Positions 16,028-24,774 of a stretch of DNA of 64,000 nt are shown piece by piece (within the stretch, counting starts at the first letter, position 1; each line of letters opens with the position of its first letter). A model generated the notes under the pieces. It worked only from the letters and a program-made list of their open reading frames with translations, was not told the DNA's origin and ran no database searches. The translations under genes and the position numbers were made by a program. The stretch comes from Rhodobacter ferrooxidans (GTDB lineage Bacteria > Pseudomonadota > Alphaproteobacteria > Rhodobacterales > Rhodobacteraceae). The stretch spans positions 1 through 64,000 of the forward strand of contig NZ_ACYY01000003.1 of assembly GCF_000176015.1 (NCBI RefSeq), given 5' to 3'.

Positions 16028-16831
16028 ATGATGGCAGCAATTTCTGAAGCAGAGCAGCGCGAGCTGATCGCGGTGGCGGCCGAACTGGCCGATGCCGCAC
16101 GGCAGGCGACGCTGCTGCATTTCCGCGCGCCGGGGCTGGATGCCGAGAACAAGGAAACCGACCGCTTCGATCCGGTGACGGTGGCGGACCGGCTGTCCGA
16201 ACAGCGCATGCGCGAGATTCTGGCGCGACGTCGGCCGCAGGATGGCATCCTGGGCGAAGAAATGGGCCGCACGGCGGGCAGCAGCGGTCTGACCTGGGTG
16301 CTGGACCCGATCGACGGCACCCGCTCCTATCTGGCGGGCACGCCGACCTGGGGGGTGCTGATCTCGGTCGCTGACGAAACCGGGCCGGTCTATGGCCTGA
16401 TCGACCAGCCCTATATTGGTGAACGGTTCGAGGGCGGCTTTGGCCGGGCCGAAATGGTCGGGCCGCATTGGCGCCGCGCGCTGAAGACCCGGTCGGCGCG
16501 GCCGCTGTCCGAATGTATTCTGATGAGCACATTTCCCGAAGTCGGCACGCCGGAAGAAGGTGCCGCCTTTCGCCGTCTGGTGCCGCAGTGCCGCCTGACC
16601 CGCTATGGCACCGACTGCTATGCCTACGCGCTGATCGCCGCGGGCCATATTGATCTGGTGGTCGAGGCGGGCTTGCAGGCCTATGACGTGCAGGCGCCGA
16701 TTGCGGTGATCGAGGCGGCGGGCGGCATTGTCACCGACTGGCAGGGCAGGCCTGCGCCGCAGGGCGGGCGGATTCTGGCGGCGGCCAATGCTGCGGTGCA
16801 TGCGGCGGCTTTGGCGGTTTTGAACGGCTGA
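16028..16831 (+). CDS. hisN: Inositol-monophosphatase family enzyme, probable histidinol-phosphatase
   Basis: 267 residues. Metal-site motifs of the family are present: GEE at 76-78, DPIDGTRSY at 93-101, and the C-terminal YDVQAPIAVIEAAGG holding the third Asp. The variant YDVQAPI, in place of the common WDxAA, is typical of HisN-like histidinol-phosphate phosphatases. Other candidates are inositol or fructose-1,6 phosphatases. It follows the XRE gene by 57 bp on the same strand. Confidence 0.8.
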   Translation: MMAAISEAEQRELIAVAAELADAARQATLLHFRAPGLDAENKETDRFDPVTVADRLSEQRMREILARRRPQDGILGEEMGRTAGSSGLTWVLDPIDGTRSYLAGTPTWGVLISVADETGPVYGLIDQPYIGERFEGGFGRAEMVGPHWRRALKTRSARPLSECILMSTFPEVGTPEEGAAFRRLVPQCRLTRYGTDCYAYALIAAGHIDLVVEAGLQAYDVQAPIAVIEAAGGIVTDWQGRPAPQGGRILAAANAAVHAAALAVLNG

Positions 16832-16833
16832 GC

Positions 16834-16863
16834 CATTCACCTTTGCTCAAATATCCCCCGCGG
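16834..16863 (-). repeat. Intergenic repeat core, copy 3a (inverted)
   Basis: On the minus strand this reads CCGCGGGGGATATTTGAGCAAAGGTGAATG, the same core as copies 1 and 2. It starts 3 bp after the hisN stop and faces copy 3b. Confidence 0.7.
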
Positions 16864-16890
16864 AGCGTATTAACTTGCAGCGGGTGCCTC

Positions 16891-16918
16891 CGGCGGGGAT
16901 ATTTTCGCGAAGATGAAT
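16891..16918 (+). repeat. Intergenic repeat core, copy 3b
   Basis: CGGCGGGGATATTTTCGCGAAGATGAAT, in opposite orientation to copy 3a, 28 bp away. It runs up to 15 bp before the 8-oxoguanine deaminase start, so it may also provide untranslated leader sequence. Confidence 0.7.
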
Positions 16919-16932
16919 GTGGGGGCGGTGTG

Positions 16933-18273
16933 ATGATATCCGAGATTCTGATCCGCGGTGCGGCGGCGGTGGTCACCATGGACCCGGCGCGGCGCGAGAT
17001 TGCGGGCGGCGATGTGCTGATCCGCGGCGGGGTGATTGCGGCGGTGGGGCAGGGGCTGGCCACCGCGGGCCGGGTGATCGAGGCGCGGGGTTGTGTGGTC
17101 ACCCCCGGCTTGGTCAACACCCATCATCATTTGTATCAAAGCCTGACGCGGGCGGTGCCGGGCGGGCAGGATGCCTTGCTGTTCGGCTGGCTGAAAACGC
17201 TTTACCCGATCTGGGCGCGGTTCGGGCCGGAGGAGATGTTCGTCTCATCTCAGGTCGGGCTGGCGGAACTGGCGCTGTCGGGCTGCTCGATGACCTCGGA
17301 CCACCTGTATCTGTTCCCCAACGGCGCGCGGCTGGATGACACCATCGCTGCGGCGCGCGAGGTGGGCTTGCGGTTTCATCCGACCCGCGGCGCGATGAGC
17401 ATTGGCGAAAGCGATGGCGGGTTGCCGCCGGATGCCTTGGTGGAAGGCGAGGCGGCGATATTGGACGACTGCATCCGGGTGGTGGATGAGTTCCACGACG
17501 CGTCCGAGGGGGCGATGCTGCGGGTAGGGCTGGCGCCGTGTTCGCCGTTCTCGGTGTCGCGCGATCTGATGCGCGAGGCGGCGCTGCTGGCGCGCGACAA
17601 GCGGGTGATGCTGCACACCCATCTGGCGGAAAATGACGAGGATGTGGCCTATAGCCTGGCGAAGTTCGGCTGCCGTCCGGGGCAATATGCCGAAGACCTC
17701 GGCTGGACTGGCGACGATGTCTGGCACGCCCATTGCGTCAAGCTGGACGCGGGCGAGATTGGCCTCTTCGCCCGCTCCGGCACGGGCGTCGCGCATTGTC
17801 CCTGCTCGAACTGCCGGCTCGGCTCGGGCATTGCGCCGCTTCGGGCGATGCGGGATGCCGGGGTCAAGGTTGGTCTGGGGGTGGATGGCTCGGCCTCCAA
17901 CGATGCGGGCAACCTTATCGGAGAGGCGCGGCAGGCGATGCTGTTGCAGCGGGTCAGCCTTGGCGCCGATGCGATGAGCGCGCGCGAAGCGCTGGAGGTG
18001 GCGACACTGGGCGGCGCGCGGGTGCTGGGGCGCGGCGATTGCGGCGCGCTGGAGCCGGGCAAGCGGGCGGATGTGGCGATCTGGGATGTCTCGGGTATCG
18101 AGGCGGCGGGGGCCTGGGATCCGGTGGCGGCGCTGATCCTGTGCGGGCCGCGGGCGGTGCGCGATCTGATCGTCGAGGGGCGGCAGGTGGTGGGCGACGG
18201 CCAGTTGCTGACGCTGGACCTGGCCGCCGTGCTGGCGCGGCAGAACCTCCTCGCGCGGCGGTTGATGGGCTGA
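16933..18273 (+). CDS. 8-oxoguanine deaminase (amidohydrolase)
   Basis: 446 residues from the ATG at 16933. Amidohydrolase superfamily of the AtzA/TrzN/SSN type: metal site NTHHHLYQSLTRA (His64, His66), HTHLAENDEDV, WHAHCVKLD and VGLGVDGSASND. The NTHHHLYQ-LTRA block and the length match characterised 8-oxoguanine deaminases (8-oxoguanine to urate), though isocytosine-type activity is also reported for this group. No signal peptide; cytoplasmic. It may act in removal of oxidised purines or in purine salvage together with the guanine deaminase 3 kb away. Confidence 0.85.
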   Translation: MISEILIRGAAAVVTMDPARREIAGGDVLIRGGVIAAVGQGLATAGRVIEARGCVVTPGLVNTHHHLYQSLTRAVPGGQDALLFGWLKTLYPIWARFGPEEMFVSSQVGLAELALSGCSMTSDHLYLFPNGARLDDTIAAAREVGLRFHPTRGAMSIGESDGGLPPDALVEGEAAILDDCIRVVDEFHDASEGAMLRVGLAPCSPFSVSRDLMREAALLARDKRVMLHTHLAENDEDVAYSLAKFGCRPGQYAEDLGWTGDDVWHAHCVKLDAGEIGLFARSGTGVAHCPCSNCRLGSGIAPLRAMRDAGVKVGLGVDGSASNDAGNLIGEARQAMLLQRVSLGADAMSAREALEVATLGGARVLGRGDCGALEPGKRADVAIWDVSGIEAAGAWDPVAALILCGPRAVRDLIVEGRQVVGDGQLLTLDLAAVLARQNLLARRLMG

Positions 18274-18342
18274 CGCATCGCCCCTTGTGCCGGGCGCCGC
18301 AATTCGGGATGCTGGTGCAGCAATCATTCGAACGGAGGACGC

Positions 18343-18666
18343 ATGTCCCACGATTACAACGCCCAGCGCGCCGAAACCTTCGAAACCTTCGAGACCATGG
18401 GCAAGGAGATCACCCTGCCCAAGCGCGCGGTGGTCGATTTCCAGTTCTACCCCGAGGAAATCGAGGCCGACTGGGACGGGCTGGAGGCCGCCCTGCGCGA
18501 GAAGGGTTTCACCACCACCCGCTATGAGGACGAAGAAACCCTGGACGCCAGCATCGGCCCGATCGAGGTGACGCCCGACTCGATCTGGAAATGGGAGAAG
18601 CTTGCCACCGAAGTGGCGCTGAAGTTCGATTTCAACCCCGATGGCTGGGGCATGGTGGAGGACTGA
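18343..18666 (+). CDS. RraB-family ribonuclease E inhibitor-like protein
   Basis: 107 residues, acidic. It follows the RraB pattern: DFQFYPEEIEADWDGLEAALREKGF and a C-terminal FDFNPDGWG(M)VED. RraB binds RNase E in gammaproteobacteria and alters its cleavage preference; in alphaproteobacteria the function of these homologues is only inferred. AACGGAGGACGC precedes the ATG. The gene ends in a terminator shared with the convergent outer-membrane gene. Confidence 0.8.
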   Translation: MSHDYNAQRAETFETFETMGKEITLPKRAVVDFQFYPEEIEADWDGLEAALREKGFTTTRYEDEETLDASIGPIEVTPDSIWKWEKLATEVALKFDFNPDGWGMVED

Positions 18667-18668
18667 CA

Positions 18669-18705
18669 GGCCAGGGGGCAGCCGGAAAAAGGCTGCCCCG
18701 GCCTT
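18669..18705. terminator. Bidirectional terminator-like hairpin
   Basis: GGCCAGGGGGCAGCC and GGCTGCCCCGGCC pair around GGAAAAA, between the convergent rraB-like and outer-membrane genes. No long T tract, so strength is uncertain. Confidence 0.6.
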
Positions 18706-18708
18706 GTC

Positions 18709-19266
18709 CTAGAAGGCGAAGCTGAAGCCGACGATCACGCTGGTATTGTCGTAGTCTTGCGAGACGCCGTGGATCATCGCGTCCGCGAACGAGGACTGGT
18801 ATTTCACCGCGGTGAACAGGTTGCCCGCGCCCATCTTGTAACGCAGGCCAAGTTCAAGTTGGCCACCCGCCACGGTATCGCTGCCGCCAAACGGTGCCGG
18901 GGCGACATACTTGAGGTTGATCGCACCAAGGCCAGCACCAACATAGGCCTCGGCGGCACCGCCCAGCGGGAAGGCATAGCGGGCATTGAGCATCAGCGAG
19001 GTGCTGTCCAGACCCGTGGTGAAGCCGGTGTAATCCACCGATGTGGCCATCAGGTCGAGACCGACCTCAAGCCCCTGCACCCACGAGGTGTTGTAAACGC
19101 CGACACCAAAGGTGGTGCCCTGATCGGTATCCCAGTTGCCGGGCCCGTAGCTGAGCGTATTTTCAAGCGATGCGCCGCCATAGATCTCGGCGCTCCAGTT
19201 CTGGGCGGCGGCGATGCCGGTCGAGGCGGCAAGGATAACGGCTGTGGTTGCGAGAATTTTTTTCAT
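18709..19266 (-). CDS. Small outer-membrane beta-barrel protein, tandem copy 1
   Basis: 185 residues. Signal peptide MKKILATTAVILAASTGIAAA with cleavage before QNWSAEIYGG, then alternating short strands typical of an eight-stranded OmpX/OmpW-like or Opacity-type barrel, ending in SVIVGFSFAF, whose C-terminal Phe fits the BAM signal. It is the most diverged of three tandem paralogues (different loops, for example GPGNWD and APAPFGG) although the signal peptide is identical to copy 2. Function unknown. Confidence 0.85.
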   Translation of the reverse strand: MKKILATTAVILAASTGIAAAQNWSAEIYGGASLENTLSYGPGNWDTDQGTTFGVGVYNTSWVQGLEVGLDLMATSVDYTGFTTGLDSTSLMLNARYAFPLGGAAEAYVGAGLGAINLKYVAPAPFGGSDTVAGGQLELGLRYKMGAGNLFTAVKYQSSFADAMIHGVSQDYDNTSVIVGFSFAF

Positions 19267-19424
19267 TTTGCGGACTCCTTCGAATGAATGGAACGCAGGT
19301 TATGAACCTGCTTCACAATACACCCGTTGCCAGGCCCAAGGAACCTCATTCGCGGCAATTCACCGATGTTTGTCACAGGGGCCACGGCGGCAAACCGCCA
19401 CAGCCCCCGGTCGCCGGTCCGGCG

Positions 19425-19991
19425 TCAGAAGTTGAAGGCGTAGCCGACGATCACGCTGGTGTTGTGGAATTCCTGGGTTACGGCCTTGATCCTGGCATCC
19501 TCGAACGCAGCCTGATACTTGACCGCCCCGAACAGGTTGCCCGCTGCCAGTCTGTAGCGCATGCCCAGCTCCACCTGGCCACCGGCCACCACATCGCTGC
19601 CGGTATAGGCCGGGAACATGGACGCACCATCGTAGTGCACGTTGATCGCGCCCAGACCAGCCCCGACATAAGCCTCGGCCGCGCCGCCCAGCGGGAAAGC
19701 ATAGCGGGCATTGAGCATCAGCGAGGTGCTGTCGACGCTGTCAATATCGACGGTATAGCCGACATTGGTGTACATGACGTCGATCCCGAGCGCCAAGCCC
19801 TGCACCCAGCCGGTGTTATAGACGCCAAAACCAAGGGTCGTGCCCTGATCGGTGTCGTAAGAGATGCCACCATATTTCAGCGTGTTTTGCAACGAAGCGC
19901 CGCCATAGATTTCGGCGCTCCAGTTCTGGGCGGCAGCGATGCCGGTCGAGGCGGCAAGGATAACGGCTGTGGTTGCGAGAATTTTTTTCAT
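19425..19991 (-). CDS. Small outer-membrane beta-barrel protein, tandem copy 2
   Basis: 188 residues, with a signal peptide identical to copy 1 and a mature barrel closely matching copy 3 (LMLNARYAFPLGGAAEAYVGAGLGAINVHYDGAS; C-terminus SVIVGYAFNF). Differences from copy 3 are concentrated in extracellular-loop positions such as ISYDTDQGTT and VDIDSVDS, as expected for a surface protein under diversifying pressure or drift. The stop is followed by CGCCGGACCGGCG, a small palindrome that may act as terminator. Confidence 0.87.
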   Translation of the reverse strand: MKKILATTAVILAASTGIAAAQNWSAEIYGGASLQNTLKYGGISYDTDQGTTLGFGVYNTGWVQGLALGIDVMYTNVGYTVDIDSVDSTSLMLNARYAFPLGGAAEAYVGAGLGAINVHYDGASMFPAYTGSDVVAGGQVELGMRYRLAAGNLFGAVKYQAAFEDARIKAVTQEFHNTSVIVGYAFNF

Positions 19992-20149
19992 TTTGCGGAC
20001 TCCTTCGAATGAATGGAACGCAGGCTATGAACCTGCTTCACGATACACCCGTTGCCGGGCCCGCGGAACCTCATTCGCCGCAAATTACCGATTTTGCTCA
20101 AAGGGGCCGCAGCGGCAAACCGCCACAGCCCCCGGTCGCCGGTCCGGCG

Positions 20150-20716
20150 TCAGAAGTTGAAGGCGTAGCCGACGATCACGCTGGTGTTGTGGAATTCCTG
20201 GGTTTCGCGCTTGATCCTGGCATCCTCGAAAGCAGCCTGATACTTGACCGCCGCGAACAGGTTGCCCGCCGCCATTTTGTAGCGCATGCCCAGTTCCAAC
20301 TGGCCACCGGCCACCACATCGCTGCCGGTAAAGGCCGGGTAAGCCGACGCACCGTCGTAGTGCACGTTGATCGCGCCCAGACCGGCCCCGACATAGGCCT
20401 CGGTCGCGCCGCCCAGCGGGAAGGCATAGCGGGCGTTCAGCATCAGCGAGGTGCTGTCAACACTGGTCGGATACCCGATATAGCCGACATTGGTGTACAT
20501 GACGTCGAGCCCGAGCGCCAAGCCCTGCACCCAGCCGGTGTTATAGACACCAAAACCAAGGGTCGTGCCCTGATCGGTGTCGAAAGACATGATGCCGTAT
20601 TTCAGCTTGTCTTGCAGCGACACCCCGCCGTAAATCTCGGCGCTCCAGTTCTGGGCGGCGGCGATGCCGGTGCTGGCGGCAAGGATGAACGCGGCAGTCG
20701 CAAACAACTTCTTCAT
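20150..20716 (-). CDS. Small outer-membrane beta-barrel protein, tandem copy 3 (promoter-proximal)
   Basis: 188 residues; signal peptide MKKLFATAAFILAASTGIAAA differs slightly from the other two copies, the barrel and C-terminus (SVIVGYAFNF) are nearly those of copy 2. Its upstream region (20717-20852) is unlike the spacers of copies 1 and 2, so this is probably the original left end of the array relative to transcription and carries its own promoter. Function of the barrel is unknown. Confidence 0.87.
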   Translation of the reverse strand: MKKLFATAAFILAASTGIAAAQNWSAEIYGGVSLQDKLKYGIMSFDTDQGTTLGFGVYNTGWVQGLALGLDVMYTNVGYIGYPTSVDSTSLMLNARYAFPLGGATEAYVGAGLGAINVHYDGASAYPAFTGSDVVAGGQLELGMRYKMAAGNLFAAVKYQAAFEDARIKRETQEFHNTSVIVGYAFNF

Positions 20717-20852
20717 CTGACTCTCCAGATATTAAGGCCAATCCGGTCCTGAGGATCGGCAGTTCGACTATAATGATGCGCATCCTAGTCGTATTTTCGA
20801 CAAAAGAGAACACGCGGCCCGGAAAAGCCCGTTCCAGTTGCTGTGCCGCATA

Positions 20853-21311
20853 TCAGCCGCGGCGGCTGCCGGGGTCGATCAGCGACAGCACCACCAGCAC
20901 GGCAGCAGCACCGACATAGACGTAAAGCCCGGGTTCGATGTAGGGCTGTACCGCTTTCAGGATCGCCTGCCAGTCGCCGGTGGTCGGCAACGGCAGGCCG
21001 TAGGTCTGCGCCTTGGTCATCGCGCCATTGGCGACATAGCCGATCACCCCCAGCGGCGCCGCCCCCGTCAGCAGCGCAAGCACCCGCGGGGCCAGCCCGA
21101 ACAGCGCCACCAGCGCCAGAAACCCCGCCAGCGCGAAGGTGGCAAGGAAAGACAACAGCAGGCTGTAGCCGTCCTTGCCCTCGGCGCCGGTCATCTGGCC
21201 CAGCAGGTCGTTGGGGGTAAAGCCCTGGCCGGTGGGCAGCGCCAGCCACGGCAGCCAGAAGCTGATGGCGATGGCGGCGGCAAGCAGGGTGACAAGCGGA
21301 GTGAAGCGCAT
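20853..21311 (-). CDS. Small integral membrane protein, unknown function
   Basis: 152 residues from the ATG complementary to 21309-21311 (an upstream in-frame start exists at 21380). Four hydrophobic segments: about 7-25, 53-75, 77-98 and 126-143. The first loop carries ALPTGQGFTPNDLLGQM. I do not recognise a family. It is transcribed away from the guanine deaminase gene (87 bp downstream of it, same strand). Confidence 0.6.
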   Translation of the reverse strand: MRFTPLVTLLAAAIAISFWLPWLALPTGQGFTPNDLLGQMTGAEGKDGYSLLLSFLATFALAGFLALVALFGLAPRVLALLTGAAPLGVIGYVANGAMTKAQTYGLPLPTTGDWQAILKAVQPYIEPGLYVYVGAAAVLVVLSLIDPGSRRG

Positions 21312-21397
21312 GGCGATGGGCCTTTCGCGGAAGGGTCGCGGCCACCCTAGGCGCGGGGACGGGCTGGCGTAAAGCACCATTGCTGTCGCAGGGGCGG

Positions 21398-22675
21398 CTA
21401 CCCCCGCCGCTGGCCCGCCACCCAGACCGCCCGCACCGCCCGGTCATCGCCCAGCATGATGGTGGGAAAGATTGCCTGCCAGATATCGCCCGCCCGTGCC
21501 GTGGCCTGGGCAATGGCGGGGGTCGAGGCAAGGTCGATCGCCACCAGATCGGCCTCCATCCCCGGTGCGATATTGCCGATCTGGTGGCCTGCGTGCAGCG
21601 CCCGGGCCGAACCCACCGTCGCCAGCCACCACAGTTGCGCCGGATGCAGCGCCGCCCCCCGCAGTTGCGCCACCTCATAGGCCGCAGCCATAGTGCGCAG
21701 CATCGAAAACGACGACCCGCCACCGGTGTCGGTGGCAAGGCCGATCCGATGCCCCGCAGCCTGCAACCCCGCCATGTCGAACAACCCCGAGCCGATGAAA
21801 GTGTTCGAGGTCGGGCAATGGATCAGGCTGGCATCCACCGCGCGCAGCCGGTCCTTCTCGCGCGGGGTCAGGTGGATGGCGTGGCCATATATCCCGCGTG
21901 GCCCCAGCAGGCCGAAGGCCTCGTAGCTGTCCAGATAATCCCGTGCCTTGGGGAACAACTGCCGCACCCAGGCAATCTCGTCATGCTGCTCGCTCAGATG
22001 CGTCTGCATCAGGCAGTCGGGATGCTCGGTCCACAGCGCCCCCAAGGCCGCCAGTTGATCGGGGCTGGAGGTGGGCGAGAACCGCGGCGTGATGACATAG
22101 CCCAGCCGGTCCACCCCGTGCCACTTTGCCAGCAGCGCCTTGCTGTCGTCATAGGCGCTTTGCGCGGTATCCCGCAGCCCCTCGGGGGCGTTGCGGTCCA
22201 TGCAGGTCTTGCCGGCCCAGACCCTTTGCCCGCGCGCTTGCGCCTCGGTCATGTAAGCCTCGACCGAGGCCGGATGGATGGTGCAATAGCTGGCCACCGA
22301 GGTGGTGCCGCAGGCCAGCGTCAGATCGAGATGCCGTGCCGCCAGCGCCCGCGCATATTCGGGGTCGGCAAAGCGCATCTCCTCGGGGAAGGTATAGCTG
22401 TTCAGCCAGTCGATCAGCCGCTTGCCCCAACTGGCGATGATCGCGGTCTGCGGATAATGCGCATGGGCGTCGATGAACCCGGCCGAGATCAGCGCCGACC
22501 CATGATCCGTCACCCGCGCCTGCGGATAGGCCGCCCGCAACGCCGCCGCCGCCCCCACGGCGCGGATCATCCCGGCCTCGACCAGCACCGCCTCGTCCAG
22601 CCTTGCCGCCTGCGCTCCGTCACGAAACGGGTCGCCGGGAAAGGACAACACCTGCCCCAATATCAGCTCTGCCAT
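21398..22675 (-). CDS. guaD: Guanine deaminase
   Basis: 425 residues from the ATG complementary to 22673-22675 behind a purine-rich stretch. Amidohydrolase with HAHYPQT (zinc ligands His71 and His73), HLSEQHDEI, YGHAIHLTP, and the guanine-deaminase block CPTSNTFIGSGLF plus LATDTGGGSSFSMLRTM. It converts guanine to xanthine and ammonia in purine catabolism. Divergent from mgtE. Together with the 8-oxoguanine deaminase nearby it suggests purine breakdown, although xanthine dehydrogenase genes are not in the window. Confidence 0.92.
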   Translation of the reverse strand: MAELILGQVLSFPGDPFRDGAQAARLDEAVLVEAGMIRAVGAAAALRAAYPQARVTDHGSALISAGFIDAHAHYPQTAIIASWGKRLIDWLNSYTFPEEMRFADPEYARALAARHLDLTLACGTTSVASYCTIHPASVEAYMTEAQARGQRVWAGKTCMDRNAPEGLRDTAQSAYDDSKALLAKWHGVDRLGYVITPRFSPTSSPDQLAALGALWTEHPDCLMQTHLSEQHDEIAWVRQLFPKARDYLDSYEAFGLLGPRGIYGHAIHLTPREKDRLRAVDASLIHCPTSNTFIGSGLFDMAGLQAAGHRIGLATDTGGGSSFSMLRTMAAAYEVAQLRGAALHPAQLWWLATVGSARALHAGHQIGNIAPGMEADLVAIDLASTPAIAQATARAGDIWQAIFPTIMLGDDRAVRAVWVAGQRRG

Positions 22676-22799
22676 CCGCCATTCCCCTGCCTGTTGCCGC
22701 CAGCCTAGCCGCATTTGCCGCCCGGGTAAATTTCCCTCAGGCCCTGTCGTTCCGCCGCGGCTTGCCCTAAGGTTTTGCCAAACCGAAAGGGGCGGCGGC

Positions 22800-24179
22800 A
22801 TGGCGGAATTCGAAGCTCAGACCGAAGTGCGCGAGGACGACCCGCTGGAGGCGCGCCGCGTCGCCGCCGTACTGGATGCCGTTGAAGCGGGCGATGTGGC
22901 GCGGCTGACCGACCTGCTGGAACCCTTGCACGCCGCCGACATTGCCGACCTGCTGGAACAGATCAGTTCCGCCGACCGCCGCGACCTGTTGCGGCTGTGG
23001 TCGGGCGAGATCGACGGCGAGATTCTGTCGGAAATCGACGAATCGATCCGCGAAGAGGTGATCGACAGCCTGCCGCGCGACGTGCTGACCGATGCGGTGC
23101 GCGAACTGGATACCGACGATGTCGTCGATATTCTGGAAGACCTGGAGGAGCCGCAACAGGCGCTGATCCTGAACTCGCTGGAATCGGTGGACCGGGTGGC
23201 GGTGGAACAGGCGATGGCCTTCCCCGAAGGCTCGGCCGGCCGCCTGATGCAGCGCGAAGTCGTGGTGGCCCCCGATCACTGGACCGTGGGCGAGGCGATC
23301 AGCTTTCTGCGCGATGCGCCCTATCTGCCCGACCAGTTCTATCATGTGATCCTGGTCGATCCGCGGATGAAACCGCAGGGCTATGTGACCCTTGGCCGCC
23401 TGCTGTCGTCGCGCCATGACGTGCCGCTGCGCGAGATTGTCGAGGACAGTTTCCGCACCGTCAGCGCCACCGATGACGAGGCCGACGTGGCCTATATCTT
23501 CAACCAGTATCACCTGATCTCCTGCCCGGTGGTCGATGCCAATGACCGGCTGGTGGGGGTGATCACCATCGACGACGCGATGAACGTGCTGGACGAGGAA
23601 CACGAGGAGGACATGTTGCGCCTTGCCGGGGTGGGCGAGGAAAGTGCCATCTCCGACCGGGTTTACGAGACCACCCGGCAACGCCTGCCCTGGCTGTTCA
23701 TCAACCTGCTGACCGCGATCCTGGCCAGCATGGTGATCTCGCAATTCTCCGACACCATTGCGCAACTGGTGGCGCTGGCGGTGCTGATGCCGATCGTGGC
23801 CTCGATGGGCGGAAATGCGGGCACCCAGGCGCTGACGGTGGCGGTGCGGGCACTGGCCACCCGCGATCTGACCGGCTCGAACGTCTGGCGGGTGATCGGG
23901 CGGGAAACCGTGGTCGGGTTGGTGAACGGGCTGTTCTTTGCCGCGGTGATGGGGGCGGTGGGCTGGTTCTGGTTCGGCGATGCCCGGCTGGGGGCGGTGC
24001 TGGCGGCGGCGATGGTGGTCAACCTCTTGGTGGCGGGCATGGCGGGCATCATGGTGCCGGTGCTGATGGACAAGGCCGGGGTCGATCCGGCGCTGGCGTC
24101 GGGCACGTTTGTGACCACAGTGACCGATGTGGTGGGGTTCTTCGCCTTCCTCGGGCTGGCCACGCTGTTCCTGCTATGA
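22800..24179 (+). CDS. mgtE: Magnesium transporter MgtE
   Basis: 459 residues: N-terminal superhelical domain (about 15-135, repeated LLxxL/DVLTDAVRELD elements), two CBS domains (about 140-265, including VVDANDRLVGVITIDDAMNVL) and a C-terminal five-helix pore (about 285-459) with MPIVASMGGNAGTQALTV and the Asp-containing DKAGVDPALASGTFVTTVTDVVGF that forms the Mg2+ filter. The CBS and N domains gate the channel in response to cytoplasmic Mg2+. Its stop overlaps the next gene by 4 bp. Confidence 0.95.
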   Translation: MAEFEAQTEVREDDPLEARRVAAVLDAVEAGDVARLTDLLEPLHAADIADLLEQISSADRRDLLRLWSGEIDGEILSEIDESIREEVIDSLPRDVLTDAVRELDTDDVVDILEDLEEPQQALILNSLESVDRVAVEQAMAFPEGSAGRLMQREVVVAPDHWTVGEAISFLRDAPYLPDQFYHVILVDPRMKPQGYVTLGRLLSSRHDVPLREIVEDSFRTVSATDDEADVAYIFNQYHLISCPVVDANDRLVGVITIDDAMNVLDEEHEEDMLRLAGVGEESAISDRVYETTRQRLPWLFINLLTAILASMVISQFSDTIAQLVALAVLMPIVASMGGNAGTQALTVAVRALATRDLTGSNVWRVIGRETVVGLVNGLFFAAVMGAVGWFWFGDARLGAVLAAAMVVNLLVAGMAGIMVPVLMDKAGVDPALASGTFVTTVTDVVGFFAFLGLATLFLL

Positions 24180-24736
24180 CCCTTGCCGCTGAAAAAGCCG
24201 CCACCCGCACCGCCGCCTTCGCCACCCGCAAGGCCGCCTTCGCCGCGGGGCAGGGCCAGGCGGCCGAGTTGCTGGCCGACTGGCTGGCGCCGCATGCGGG
24301 CAAGGTTCTGGCCGGCTACATGGCGATGCGCACCGAGATCGACCCCACCGCCGCCATGGCCGCCCACCGCGGCCCGGTCTGCGTGCCGGTGATCGCAGGC
24401 CCCGCCCAGCCCTTGAAATTCCGCGAATGGACCCCCGGCTGCGAAATGATCCCCGGCGAATTCGGCGCCCTGATCCCCGCCGAAGGTGCCTGGCTGGACC
24501 CACAAGTGCTGATCGTGCCACTGCTGGCCTTCGACGCGCGGGGTTATCGCCTCGGCTACGGCGGCGGCTTCTACGACCGATCGCTGCAAGGCTTGCGCGC
24601 CCGCCACCCGGTGCTGGCCACAGGTTTCGCCTTCGCCGCCCAACAAATCCCGCAAGTCCCCATCGACGCCACCGACCAGCGGCTCGACGCCATCCTCACC
24701 GAATCCGGCCCGGTTCGGCTTTCATCTGTTCTCTAA
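24176..24736 (+). CDS. 5-formyltetrahydrofolate cyclo-ligase
   Basis: 186 residues. The substrate and ATP site shows RLGYGGGFYDRSL (about 125-137), and the family's E-I-D-P and G-C-E-M-I-P segments are present. It converts 5-formyl-THF to 5,10-methenyl-THF. It begins within the mgtE stop (ATGA), so it is translationally coupled to the transporter. The last codons (LSSVL and the TAA) lie inside an intergenic repeat element, so the C-terminus may have been reshaped by insertion of that element. Confidence 0.9.
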   Translation: MTLAAEKAATRTAAFATRKAAFAAGQGQAAELLADWLAPHAGKVLAGYMAMRTEIDPTAAMAAHRGPVCVPVIAGPAQPLKFREWTPGCEMIPGEFGALIPAEGAWLDPQVLIVPLLAFDARGYRLGYGGGFYDRSLQGLRARHPVLATGFAFAAQQIPQVPIDATDQRLDAILTESGPVRLSSVL

Positions 24737-24765
24737 ATATCCCGGGGTCCGGGGCAGAGCCCCGG
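24720..24765 (-). repeat. Intergenic repeat element, copy 4, overlapping a gene end
   Basis: On the minus strand: GGGGCTCTGCCCC hairpin, GGACCCCGG, then the core GGATATTTAGAGAACAGATGAAAG. The core contains the reverse complement of the stop codon of the cyclo-ligase gene. Confidence 0.75.
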
Positions 24766-24774
24766 CTGCTTGCC

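Larger units (their letters stand above)
18709..20716 (-). repeat. Triple tandem duplication of an outer-membrane protein gene, 725-bp period
   Basis: Starts lie at 19266, 19991 and 20716, an exact period of 725 bp. The 158-bp spacers between copies 1-2 and 2-3 have the same length and are nearly identical in sequence, so the duplicated unit includes the leader as well as the coding region. Confidence 0.95.

Noticed and set aside
16834-16918. Inverted pair of repeat cores as an ordinary terminator of hisN
   Set aside because: Stem arms separate by 28 bp with no T tract and the same core appears at other intergenic sites irrespective of gene orientation; treated as a repeat.
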